Shown here piece after piece: positions 1 through 7,359 of a stretch of DNA of 64,000 bases. The first letter of the stretch is position 1, and each line of letters opens with the position of its first letter. This stretch comes from an uncultured Sphingomonadaceae bacterium (GTDB lineage: Bacteria > Pseudomonadota > Alphaproteobacteria > Sphingomonadales > Sphingomonadaceae), in contig CANMBD010000004.1 of assembly GCA_947495985.1 (NCBI GenBank), positions 186,001 through 250,000 on the forward strand. Reading direction: 5' to 3'. Position numbers and translations under genes: made by a program. The notes beneath the pieces were generated by a model. It was not told where the DNA came from, did no database searches, and was given only the letters and a program-made list of their open reading frames with translations.

Positions 1-439
1 GGTGCAGACCAATCAGACCGGTCCCGCTGTTGCTGCGATCATGGGTCAGGTTAAGAGTTTCCTGGGTGATAATGGTGTCACGCAGGCGGAGCTGGAACGG
101 ACAGTCAATGGCAATGTCCGCCAGTTGCCGGGACAGTTCGAGCAATCGAGACGCGTGCTCGGACAAATGCAGGGCGATGTCATGTTCAAGCGCCCGTCCA
201 ACTATGCCGAAACCGTGGCAGATCGCTACAGGGCCTTGACCGCCGATGATCTCAACAAAGCCATGGCTGGAGCAATTGACCCCGACAGGTTTACCTGGGT
301 GATTGTTGGAGATGCGGACAAGATCAAGAACCAGCTGGAAGCCCTTAACATGCCAATCGAATATCGTGGCTATGAAGCTGGTAACACCGATGTTAGTAAG
401 GCAGGCAGTTCAAATGATTCGGCAGTCGGCCAAGACTGA
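1..439 (+). CDS. M16 family zinc peptidase, C-terminal fragment
   Basis: This is the last 145 codons of a gene that begins before the window. The fragment ends in a stop at 437-439. Its content (a helical stretch with AELERTVNG and RALTADDLNKA, then a beta segment WVIVGDAD followed by KNQLEALNMP) matches the C-terminal domain of pitrilysin-like M16 peptidases. These are periplasmic or membrane-attached zinc proteases that use an HXXEH motif. That motif lies in the N-terminal half and is not visible here, so catalytic status cannot be judged. The final residues are Ser/Asp-rich and look disordered. It could also be the non-catalytic partner of an M16 pair. The family call is fairly safe and the substrate is unknown. 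Confidence 0.75.
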   Translation, partial: VQTNQTGPAVAAIMGQVKSFLGDNGVTQAELERTVNGNVRQLPGQFEQSRRVLGQMQGDVMFKRPSNYAETVADRYRALTADDLNKAMAGAIDPDRFTWVIVGDADKIKNQLEALNMPIEYRGYEAGNTDVSKAGSSNDSAVGQD

Positions 440-476
440 TCGCTGATTCAGAGCTTTGATTTAAAAGGAGAAGAAT

Positions 477-773
477 ATGTCTATCGATGGTTCATATGAT
501 TGCGTAACCAAATCCCCTATGGGTGACCAGGCCTCTGTCGTGACGATCGTCACCAATGGCGACACGTTCACCGGCACCAATGAAGGCGCCATGGGATCCA
601 TGGAACTGGAAGATGGCAAGGTTGACGGTAATACGCTGACCTGGGTTATGAACATGACCGTACCTATGCCGATGAAACTGGAAGGCACAGCGACCATCGA
701 CGGCGACACGCTGACAGGTTCAGTCAATGCTGGTGCTTTCGGTGAAATGGCGATGACCGGCACCCGGAAATAA
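477..773 (+). CDS. small conserved-looking protein of unknown function
   Basis: A 98-residue protein that I do not recognise as a named family. An AAGGAGAAG ribosome site sits just upstream of the ATG, and a strong hairpin terminator follows the stop, so it is likely a real single gene. The product has no signal peptide or membrane segment. It is built from short alternating strands with Gly/Thr-rich turns (VTNGDTFTGTNEG, IDGDTLTGSVNAG), which suggests a small beta-barrel or beta-sandwich. It is rich in Met and acidic residues. It lies 38 bases after the M16 peptidase gene and could be co-transcribed with it. No function is proposed. Confidence 0.75.
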   Translation: MSIDGSYDCVTKSPMGDQASVVTIVTNGDTFTGTNEGAMGSMELEDGKVDGNTLTWVMNMTVPMPMKLEGTATIDGDTLTGSVNAGAFGEMAMTGTRK

Positions 774-792
774 GTCTTTACTCAAGACATAA

Positions 793-830
793 AAAAGGCC
801 GCTGCCCCATCGGGTTAGCGGCCTTTTCTA
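793..830. terminator. bidirectional intrinsic terminator
   Basis: An 11-bp stem (793-803 pairing with 817-827) has A-rich and T-rich flanks on the two sides. It can end the small plus-strand gene that stops at 773 and the pal gene that stops at 847 on the minus strand. Confidence 0.85.
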
Positions 831-846
831 TATAAATATTAGACGT

Positions 847-1353
847 TTATTGAACGACGACGCTCACCGCACGGCGATTTTGTGCCCAAGCGGCTTCGTT
901 TGAGCCCAGGGCTTCCGGGCGTTCCTTGCCATAGCTAACTGTCGTCATCCGGGTCGGACTGACGCCGAGAGAAGCAAGATAGTTTTTCGCTGCATTGGCG
1001 CGGCGTTCGCCAAGGGCGAGGTTATAATCCCGCGTCCCGCGTTCGTCGGCATGACCTTCAATTGTAATCCGCGCATTGGGATGCTGGGCCAACCATTGGG
1101 CCTGACTTTGAAGGACAACCTGATCCTGTGAGTCGACATTATAGCGATCCGTATCAAACAGAATGCGGTCCGACATCGTATTCGCCAGGAAATCGCCCTG
1201 AGAGCCCGGTGCATAGCCTGGGCCAGATGGCGGCGGAGGTGTCGGGGTGCTCGTTCCGGCCGGAGCAGGTGGCAGCTCTTCCGGGGGTTTTTTGGCGCAA
1301 CCTGCGAGAATCAGGCTGGAGGTAATCAGGAGGGGGGTAGCATATCTTATCAT
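847..1353 (-). CDS. pal: peptidoglycan-associated lipoprotein Pal
   Basis: Outer-membrane lipoprotein that holds the outer membrane to peptidoglycan and works with TolB and the TolQRA motor during cell constriction. The 168-residue product starts with a lipoprotein signal ending in LAGC (lipidated Cys at about residue 19). A Pro-rich linker follows, then an OmpA-type peptidoglycan-binding domain with [16 protein letters not shown] and [13 protein letters not shown], the diaminopimelate-binding signature. TAGGAG lies nine bases before the ATG. It is the last gene of the tol cluster, 79 bases after tolB, and is followed by a terminator. Length and motifs are typical of the family. Confidence 0.97.
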   Translation of the reverse strand: MIRYATPLLITSSLILAGCAKKPPEELPPAPAGTSTPTPPPPSGPGYAPGSQGDFLANTMSDRILFDTDRYNVDSQDQVVLQSQAQWLAQHPNARITIEGHADERGTRDYNLALGERRANAAKNYLASLGVSPTRMTTVSYGKERPEALGSNEAAWAQNRRAVSVVVQ

Positions 1354-1432
1354 ATTTCTGCTCCTAGTCTTATTTGCCCTTGGGCCAGTTATAATCGTTT
1401 TTCAGTGACTTGTCTTACTTTTTAATCCTGTT

Positions 1433-2776
1433 TTATGGCAGTAATGGTCCCCAGGCCGGATCCGAACCGTCGACCGGTGTGGGCAATTGCCGTTCATTTC
1501 TGCCGGTGAGGTCCACCTGCCATATGCCGGTCTTGCCCGAGCCGCGCGAGGTCCGGAAAAACTGGATAATCCGGCCATTGGGTGCCCATGTCGGGGCCTC
1601 GTCCTGCCAGCTGTTGGTCAACAGACGCTGTCCGCCGCCACTGGGTGTCATCACACCGACGCGGAAATTGCCGGCGATTCTGGTAAAGGCGATCAAATCC
1701 CCGCGCGGGCTCCATTCGGGGGTCGCATAACGCCCGCCACTAAAGCTGATCCGCCGTTCATTGCCGCCATTGGCGCCCATGACATATAGCTGCTGACTGC
1801 CGGAACGGTCGCTTTCAAATACGATCCGGCTGCCATCGGGGGAGAAGCTGCCGCCAATGTCGATCCCGGGTGAGAAAGTCAGACGCTTGGGCTCGCCGCC
1901 TTGTGAGGACACTTTGTAGATATCGGTATTCCCGGCAATCGCCATGGAATAGAGTATCCACTTTCCGTCCGGTGACCAGCGCGGGGCAAAGGTCGGGTTG
2001 GTACTCTGGGTAATCAGCTGTTGCCGGCCGGTCCCGATTTCATAGACATAGATGCGCGGGTTGCCATCGAGAAAGCTGAGATAGACGATCTTGGAGTAAT
2101 CCGGCGAAAAGCGCGGCGTCAGGGCCGTGGCCTGACCATTGGTAATGAACCTGTGATTGGCTCCGTCACTATCCATAATTGCCAGTCTTTTGCGGCGGTT
2201 ATCCTTGGGGCCGGTCTCCGCAATATAGGCAATCCGGCTGTCAAAAAATGGCGATTCCCCGGTCAGGCGCGAATAGATGCTGTCCGCACATTTGTGCGCC
2301 GCACGCCGCCAGTCACCGGGTTCGACCACAAAGCCTGTCCGGGTCAGCTCTGTTTGGAGCGCCACGTCATAGAGATAACAACCTACAGTGAGCTTGCCAT
2401 CGCCATTGGAGCGGACAAAACCCTGGATAAGCGCCGAGGCATTCGTGCCATTCCAATAAGGAAATTGCGGCGATGTGACTTCAGAGAAACTGATCCCGCG
2501 CACCCGATTGCGACCAAGCGGCTTGAACAGGCCGCTGGAGCGCAAGTTGCTGACGATCACATCGCTGATCTTGTTGCCCAGTTCAGCCGTGGTGCCAGCC
2601 GGGGTTTCGGTACTCCGCGGGGTTGGCAGCCCCGGCACGGCAATGGTCAGTTCATCCGCAGCGGTATTTTCAACATCGACGGTCAATTGCGCCTGTGCAG
2701 GCAGCGCCAAGCCAACCAGCAAGGTAAAGGCGACAAGCCATGATTCGATACGCTTTGGGGCCGTTATAGCCATCAT
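1433..2776 (-). CDS. tolB: Tol-Pal system protein TolB
   Basis: Periplasmic partner of Pal and TolA. The 447-residue product has a signal peptide (LALPAQAQ cleavage region near residue 29), an N-terminal alpha/beta domain (about residues 30-160) and a six-bladed beta-propeller. The propeller is seen as repeats of the type SPDYSKIVYLS, SPDGKWILYS, SPDGSRIVFES, SPRGDLIAF and APNGRIIQF. AGGAG precedes two adjacent ATG codons (2776 and 2773); the second has the better spacing, so the start is uncertain by one codon. It lies 19 bases after tolA in the Tol-Pal operon. Confidence 0.97.
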   Translation of the reverse strand: MMAITAPKRIESWLVAFTLLVGLALPAQAQLTVDVENTAADELTIAVPGLPTPRSTETPAGTTAELGNKISDVIVSNLRSSGLFKPLGRNRVRGISFSEVTSPQFPYWNGTNASALIQGFVRSNGDGKLTVGCYLYDVALQTELTRTGFVVEPGDWRRAAHKCADSIYSRLTGESPFFDSRIAYIAETGPKDNRRKRLAIMDSDGANHRFITNGQATALTPRFSPDYSKIVYLSFLDGNPRIYVYEIGTGRQQLITQSTNPTFAPRWSPDGKWILYSMAIAGNTDIYKVSSQGGEPKRLTFSPGIDIGGSFSPDGSRIVFESDRSGSQQLYVMGANGGNERRISFSGGRYATPEWSPRGDLIAFTRIAGNFRVGVMTPSGGGQRLLTNSWQDEAPTWAPNGRIIQFFRTSRGSGKTGIWQVDLTGRNERQLPTPVDGSDPAWGPLLP

Positions 2777-2795
2777 ATTCTCCTAGTTACCGAGC

Positions 2796-3542
2796 CTATA
2801 CACCAAGGAAGAGGACAGGCTCGATTACCTGCCATTCATTATAATATTTCTCGGGAAATGTCTTGAAAGGCGCCGCCAGTTTTACTGCGGCAATTGCCCG
2901 CTCTTTGTGGATCGCGGCCTGAGACCGGTTGCTGGCGTTTATGCCTGTCGTGGTCGCCGACGGCGTGCCGACAATATTGCCGCTGCGGTCCAGTCGTGCG
3001 GTGACCTTTGTGCGTAATTTCTCGGCATCAGCGCCGGTTGGAGGTTTCCAATGGGGTTTGACCTGCCGGAGCAGTTCGCGCTGCAATGAAGCAACTGCGC
3101 TGGATGATGCTTTTTCCGCAGCGATATTCTGGTTTCGGCTGACCGATGACTGATCGGTAACGCCTTTCAGGAAATCCTTGCCAAGGCGCGATCCCCGGGG
3201 TTTTTTCTTGGGCGCTGGGTCTGGTTTGGGTTTTGCAGCTGGCTTTTCACGCGGCGGCGTCGGTTTGACTTCCGGCGCAGGGGCGAGTTCTGCAGGAGCA
3301 GGTTGACTTAGTTCAGCTGGTTCAGGATCACCCAGCTCGGGCGCTATGCTGGTCGCGGGCGGGACCAAAGCAGGATTGGGAGACGCGCTTTCGAGGCCAA
3401 CCTCATCGGCAATCATGACCTCTATGGGCTTTGACTTATAGGCGTCGTCCGGCTGGGACAGCAGGCTGAGCGACAATAGGCCGAACAGGGCAATATGCCC
3501 GCCAGCCGCGACGCCCAAGCCAATTTTTTCAGCTCTTTCCAT
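2796..3542 (-). CDS. tolA: TolA-like energy-transducing protein
   Basis: TolA links the inner-membrane TolQR motor to Pal and TolB across the periplasm. The 248-residue protein has one N-terminal membrane segment (about residues 8-28, GHIALFGLLSLSLLSQP). A Pro/Lys/Ala-rich periplasmic linker follows (about 70-120), then a C-terminal TonB/TolA-type domain with LLRQVKPHWKPP and VTARLDRSGNIVGTPSATTTG. It is shorter than the E. coli protein and lacks the long Ala/Lys helix, as is common in alphaproteobacteria. Sequence similarity in this family is low, so the call rests on position between tolR and tolB plus architecture. Confidence 0.9.
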   Translation of the reverse strand: MERAEKIGLGVAAGGHIALFGLLSLSLLSQPDDAYKSKPIEVMIADEVGLESASPNPALVPPATSIAPELGDPEPAELSQPAPAELAPAPEVKPTPPREKPAAKPKPDPAPKKKPRGSRLGKDFLKGVTDQSSVSRNQNIAAEKASSSAVASLQRELLRQVKPHWKPPTGADAEKLRTKVTARLDRSGNIVGTPSATTTGINASNRSQAAIHKERAIAAVKLAAPFKTFPEKYYNEWQVIEPVLFLGV

Positions 3543-3563
3543 AACAGCCTTTAATTTCTAATT

Positions 3564-4004
3564 TCACTCAGATGAACCTGTTGTGACTAAAGACACACGG
3601 TTCAGGCCGGCCCGGTTGAGCTCTCCCATGACCGCCATGATCAGGCCGTAATCCAGCGTTTCATCGCCGCGCAGCATGATCTGCCGGGGGTCTTCCGCGT
3701 TCTGGTTTGCAGCAATTTCGCTTAACCGTGTTGCCAAGGCATTTCGGCTCATTTCTTCCTCACCCAGATATATCCGACCTTCTTCATCTATGGAAATCTG
3801 CACCGGTTCCTGATCCTGGTCCAGTGCATTGGCCCGGCTTTCCGGCAGGTTTACTGGCACGCCAGTGACCAGCAAAGGCGCCGTGATCATGAAAATGATC
3901 AACAGCACCAGCATGACGTCGACAAAAGGTGTCACGTTAATCTCTGACATGGGTGCACGGCCGCGATTGCGACGGCCGTTACTGGGGGCAAGGTCCATTC
4001 CCAT
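3564..4004 (-). CDS. tolR: Tol-Pal motor subunit TolR (ExbD family)
   Basis: Inner-membrane protein that with TolQ forms a proton-driven motor. The 146-residue product has one membrane helix (about residues 27-47) carrying the conserved proton-pathway Asp in NVTPFVDVMLVLLIIFM, then a periplasmic ExbD/TolR domain. GGGGGAA sits eight bases before the ATG, and the start is three bases after the tolQ stop, so translation is probably coupled. Confidence 0.96.
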   Translation of the reverse strand: MGMDLAPSNGRRNRGRAPMSEINVTPFVDVMLVLLIIFMITAPLLVTGVPVNLPESRANALDQDQEPVQISIDEEGRIYLGEEEMSRNALATRLSEIAANQNAEDPRQIMLRGDETLDYGLIMAVMGELNRAGLNRVSLVTTGSSE

Positions 4005-4007
4005 GGC

Positions 4008-4706
4008 TTATTCCCCCAGTTCCAGTTCGCGGCTCATTGTCGCGTGGAATCCATCGGCAAAGCGGCCCATGCGGGCTTCCAGCTTGTTGAGCCGGTGAGA
4101 GAAGCGGTTATAGGCGATAACTGCCGGAATAGCAGCGAAGAGACCGATGGCCGTGGCAAACAGTGCTTCGGCAATACCGGGCGCAACGACGGCCAGAGAG
4201 CTATTTTGTTCTGCGGCAATGGCCGAAAAACTGCGCATAATACCCCAGACTGTTCCGAACAGGCCGACAAAGGGGGCAACACTGCCGACGGTGGCGAGAA
4301 AATTCAGCCGGTCGGCAAGCTTGTCCACTTCATGCGCAATAGTCGCATTCATCGCGGTTGCCAGCCTCTGCCGCGTGCCATCCCGGTCAATCGGTCCGCG
4401 TGCCGTCGACCGCCGCCATTCGCGCATGCCCGACGCCAGCACCTTGGCCATAGGCAGGCCGGATTTGCTGTGGTCGTCATAAAATTTGTCAACATCATTG
4501 GCTTTGGAAAAAGATTTTTCGAACCGGTCCGACTTTCTTCCGACCTGACCAATTTTCATCGCAAAGCTGACAATGATCATCCATGTCCAGACGCTCGCGA
4601 ATAACAGGCCGATCATCACCAGCTTGACGATGATATCCGCTTGTAGAAACAGGGCAAAAGGAGAAAATTCGCCGGATGCTGCGTGGATCGAAAGGCTGTC
4701 TAGCAA
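4008..4706 (-). CDS. tolQ: Tol-Pal motor subunit TolQ (MotA/ExbB family), TTG start
   Basis: The proton channel of the Tol-Pal motor, 232 residues. Membrane helices lie near residues 22-47, 135-160 and 175-195, with family motifs NATIAHEVDKLADRLNFLAT, GLFGTVWGIMRSF and AEALFATAIGLFAAIPAV. The start is an unusual TTG at 4706. AGAGGA lies seven bases upstream of it, and the next in-frame ATG (codon 32) would remove most of the first helix, so TTG is preferred. It follows ybgC with 12 bases between, at the head of the tol genes. Confidence 0.96.
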   Translation of the reverse strand: MLDSLSIHAASGEFSPFALFLQADIIVKLVMIGLLFASVWTWMIIVSFAMKIGQVGRKSDRFEKSFSKANDVDKFYDDHSKSGLPMAKVLASGMREWRRSTARGPIDRDGTRQRLATAMNATIAHEVDKLADRLNFLATVGSVAPFVGLFGTVWGIMRSFSAIAAEQNSSLAVVAPGIAEALFATAIGLFAAIPAVIAYNRFSHRLNKLEARMGRFADGFHATMSRELELGE

Positions 4707-4718
4707 GGGTATATCCTC

Positions 4719-5216
4719 TTAATTTTGTTCTTCATGATCGGCGATGACAGAAGCAAAGGCTTTCGTCCATGCCTCCGGCTGTCGCCGTGGTCGCCCGGTG
4801 GGCGTAAGGAAGGCTGCCTGAACGCTGGCTGACGCTATTTTTTCGTCCCCGCGCATGATGATTTGTTCGATATTCACGCTGGCTTTGCGCAATTTGCTTA
4901 CATGGCTGATGACCAGCAGATTATCCTGAAATTTGGCCGGCGCAATATATTTGATGTGCATATCGACCACGGCATAAGCGCCATCATCCGCTTCAAACGC
5001 CGCGCGCTGGTCCATGCCGAGCTGATGCAGCATGTCGGAGCGCGCGCGCTCCATGAATTTCAGGTAATTGGCGTGATAGACAATGCCGGAAAAGTCGGTG
5101 TCTTCATAATAGACCCGGCAGGCGTAATAGTGATGATGGTCGCGAAACTCACCTTCATGCGGCTTAATATCAGACGGAAGATTGCTGGTTGCATCCATCT
5201 TCAGGACATTAGTCAC
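4719..5216 (-). CDS. ybgC: YbgC-family acyl-CoA thioesterase
   Basis: Cytoplasmic hot-dog-fold thioesterase of the tol-pal operon; the family hydrolyses acyl-CoA and is thought to touch phospholipid metabolism. The 165-residue product has the catalytic signature YYEDTDFSGIVYHANYLKFMERAR (residues 36-59; the Asp at 41 is the expected nucleophile/base). It starts with GTG at 5216; an ATG at codon 7 is an alternative but has no ribosome site. The N-terminal 20 residues before HHHYYACRVYYEDTD are longer than usual. It is the first gene of the minus-strand tol cluster. Confidence 0.93.
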   Translation of the reverse strand: MTNVLKMDATSNLPSDIKPHEGEFRDHHHYYACRVYYEDTDFSGIVYHANYLKFMERARSDMLHQLGMDQRAAFEADDGAYAVVDMHIKYIAPAKFQDNLLVISHVSKLRKASVNIEQIIMRGDEKIASASVQAAFLTPTGRPRRQPEAWTKAFASVIADHEEQN

Positions 5217-5292
5217 CTGATTCCAGCGGGGAAAGTGCTAATGATTCCGTTCAGCGTAAATTTGAGTCTATTTGGCGGTTAACTATCAGAAA

Positions 5293-5793
5293 TCATTTCC
5301 AATCCTCTTCCGACATGGCTTTTCCGGTTTCGATCATGCTCTTGAGGTTGCTCAGAACAGCAGACCAACCTTCACGAACGCCGATGTCCATCGAAGAACC
5401 GGGTTCCAGTTCGCTATGGGTTACAGTCAGTTTCGTATCCGGACCCAGCGCAACCAGTTCATAAGTCACCCGCGACAGCTTGGCCGGTTCGTCTGCCTCG
5501 TCCGCAAAGGCCCAACTCCAAACCATCTTTTGCGGTGGATCAATTTCTAGAATTTGACCCCTTACGTTGACCTTGCCGCTGTCGCTGCCAACATGTTCCC
5601 AGCGTGATCCTTGTTTCCAGTCGGATTCATTATAATGACCCCAATAGGCTTTAGTCATCTCCCTATCGATCAGGCCGTTCCAGACTTTTTCCGCGCTGGC
5701 GGCAATATAGATGGTGTAGACGAAATCTGGCGCGCATGGTTCTCCGGTTGAGGCACGGGTGGCAATGGTTTCAATGGCGGTGGAATCAGGCAC
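5293..5793 (-). CDS. SRPBCC (AHSA1-like) domain protein
   Basis: A 166-residue protein of the START/AHSA1 helix-grip fold, a hydrophobic-cavity domain often paired with ArsR-type repressors. The motifs VYTIYIAASAEKVWNGLID near the N-terminus and GWSAVLSNLKSMIETG near the C-terminus are typical. The GTG start at 5793 has AGGAG seven bases upstream. The first eight bases overlap the end of the upstream arsR-type gene, so the two are one translationally coupled operon. The ligand is unknown. In such pairs the AHSA1 protein is often a stress or detoxification factor; that part is inference. Confidence 0.9.
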   Translation of the reverse strand: MPDSTAIETIATRASTGEPCAPDFVYTIYIAASAEKVWNGLIDREMTKAYWGHYNESDWKQGSRWEHVGSDSGKVNVRGQILEIDPPQKMVWSWAFADEADEPAKLSRVTYELVALGPDTKLTVTHSELEPGSSMDIGVREGWSAVLSNLKSMIETGKAMSEEDWK

Positions 5794-6133
5794 GGCGTTT
5801 CTCCTGTTTTGGCTTTTGATTGTCTTCGACCTGATCTTTGAAATCGGTCAGAGCGGCGATGCGGGCATCTTCAAACTTGCCGACCCAGCGGTGGACAATA
5901 TCACCGAGCGGCACCGGATTGAGATAGTGAAGCTTGGTCCGGCCCTGCCAATGGACGGAAACCAGATTGGCTTTTTCCAGTATCCCGAGATGCTTCGCCA
6001 CGCCCTGACGGGACATGGGAAAACCTTCACATAGGTCGGTCAGGCTCTGCCCGCCTTTTTCGAACAAGCGGTCGAGAAGCAGGCGGCGCGACTCATCGGC
6101 AAGGGCGTGGAACACATCAGTCATGCTTGCCAT
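5786..6133 (-). CDS. ArsR-family winged-helix repressor
   Basis: A 115-residue regulator with an ArsR-type winged helix: VFHALADESRRLLLDRLFE, then LTDLCEGFPMSRQGVAKHLGILEKANLVSV as recognition helix and wing. No ArsR metal site (CVC or ELCVCD-like) is seen, so it probably senses something other than a metal, as do other ArsR proteins paired with AHSA1 proteins. I chose the ATG at 6133. A longer frame from 6154 would read through an inverted repeat that looks like the operator, and ATG 6124 is also possible. The gene overlaps and precedes the AHSA1-type gene. Confidence 0.88.
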   Translation of the reverse strand: MASMTDVFHALADESRRLLLDRLFEKGGQSLTDLCEGFPMSRQGVAKHLGILEKANLVSVHWQGRTKLHYLNPVPLGDIVHRWVGKFEDARIAALTDFKDQVEDNQKPKQEKRRA

Positions 6134-6136
6134 TAT

Positions 6137-6154
6137 GCAACCATATAGTTGCAT
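6137..6154. promoter_or_regulatory. inverted repeat, probable ArsR operator
   Basis: TGCAAC at 6137-6142 and GTTGCA at 6149-6154 form a perfect 6-bp inverted repeat with a 6-base AT spacer. It lies immediately upstream of the arsR-type start, the expected place for an autoregulatory operator. Symmetry and position are seen; binding is inferred. Confidence 0.6.
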
Positions 6155-6415
6155 GTCAAGATATTTGTTCCGCGAAGTAGATGTCCACGCTGGATTCAGC
6201 GGTTACAGGCTTTCCTACATTGCCCGGAAAAGTTAGGGTTATTGCGGCTCTTTCTCAGTTTTGAATATCAGTCCTGCACATTGCCATCTTCGGTAAACCT
6301 CTCCACAAAAGGGGGTGTGATATGTGTGAACTTTGGCTTCGAATGACGCGATGAAAATAGCTCAAAGGACCCTATAATAAACGCAGCATGCAAAAAGACT
6401 CCTTTGGGCCAGTCT
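6155..6415. other. intergenic region, no gene seen
   Basis: About 260 bases between the MsrQ-like gene (ending at 6416) and the arsR-type operon, both on the minus strand. I find no tRNA, no convincing terminator hairpin and no frame with a ribosome site. It presumably holds the arsR promoter near its left end. Confidence 0.4.
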
Positions 6416-7009
6416 TTACTGCTTTTCGAGGGGTTTGCGCCATTTGGCATAGAGCCGAATGATTAGTGCACCGAACAATATGCCGGAACCAACTATGCCG
6501 ACATGATTTAGTTCTGGATCGGCTAGTCGCCCGAGATAGGTAAAAACATAGATAAACCAGATATAATGGATTCCAAAAACATGAAGCCGTTTCCAGTTTT
6601 TGCCCAAAAGTTTCATTGACCGGTTGTTGGACGTCAATGCCATCACATAGATCATGAAATAGGCAAGCCCGCCGCCTAATACCGTAATTAAATCTGGCGG
6701 GGTTTTCGCGATGACCAGATAATAGATCAGTGCCGCCAGATGTACGCTATGTGTCCATGCAAAGGCCAGTCCCCATTGTCGTCTCCGCCGCATCAGGGTT
6801 TTAGTTAGGTCATTTTTGGACAGTCGGAAAAGCGTCGAGGCGAGGTAGGCGGTCAGAAATACAGGCACACCCACCCGCGAGGTCCAGCGTGCGGACAGCT
6901 GCGCGCCTTGGATATGCTCTGTGCCCGTGATGAAACCCGCCCCAACGGCACCGATGCTGAGAAGCAAGCCGATAAGAAGCGGTGTCCAGCGGGATGCTAA
7001 TAAACTCAT
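6416..7009 (-). CDS. ferric reductase-like / MsrQ-like membrane protein
   Basis: A 197-residue inner-membrane protein with about five to six helices (segments beginning LLIGLLLSIGAVG, VGVPVFLTAYLAS, LAFAWTHSVHLAALIYYLV, GGLAYFMIYVMALTS, HVFGIHYIWFIYVFTYLG and VGSGILFGALIIRLYA). Histidines in THSVHLAAL and LHVFGIHYIW are placed as heme ligands in the ferric reductase-like domain family that includes MsrQ. No msrP gene is next to it, so a methionine sulfoxide role is not supported. The ATG at 7009 overlaps the stop of the DksA-type gene (ATGA), which indicates coupled translation. Confidence 0.75.
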   Translation of the reverse strand: MSLLASRWTPLLIGLLLSIGAVGAGFITGTEHIQGAQLSARWTSRVGVPVFLTAYLASTLFRLSKNDLTKTLMRRRRQWGLAFAWTHSVHLAALIYYLVIAKTPPDLITVLGGGLAYFMIYVMALTSNNRSMKLLGKNWKRLHVFGIHYIWFIYVFTYLGRLADPELNHVGIVGSGILFGALIIRLYAKWRKPLEKQ

Positions 7010-7353
7010 GACGCGCAGCCTATGCATAGCGCCGCGGCGGGATCAATTTCCAAGCGCTTATAGGCAATGGGTTCGCCGCATTCGGCGCACCAGCCATATT
7101 CATCCTCGTCCATGCGTTTGAGCGCAATGTCGATCCGCGCCAGATCATTAACCCGTCGGCGCGCCTCGGCCTGCGCCATTTCCTGTTGCTGCATCGCGTC
7201 CATCCGCGATAGGCGGCCAACGCTTTGCTGGTCGAGCTCTACAGTATCGCTCCAACCGGCAGCCTCTTCATCAAGCGCTTTGAGCTCAGCCTGTCGTTCG
7301 AGCAACAGGACCTTCAGGGCCGCGATCTGGCTTTTGGAAAGATCGTCAGCCAT
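7006..7353 (-). CDS. TraR/DksA-type zinc finger protein
   Basis: A 115-residue coiled-coil plus C4 zinc finger protein of the DksA/TraR family, which binds the RNA polymerase secondary channel or acts as a related small regulator. Residues 1-70 form a helical hairpin rich in Glu/Leu/Arg; the finger at the C-terminus is CAECGEPI then LCIGC. The tip acidic residues that make DksA act with ppGpp cannot be assigned with confidence, and the protein is shorter than DksA (about 150), so it is a DksA-like paralogue. AGGTGG lies four bases before ATG 7353. It is sandwiched between the M20 hydrolase and the MsrQ-like gene in one operon. Confidence 0.85.
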   Translation of the reverse strand: MADDLSKSQIAALKVLLLERQAELKALDEEAAGWSDTVELDQQSVGRLSRMDAMQQQEMAQAEARRRVNDLARIDIALKRMDEDEYGWCAECGEPIAYKRLEIDPAAALCIGCAS

Positions 7354-7359
7354 CGCCAC

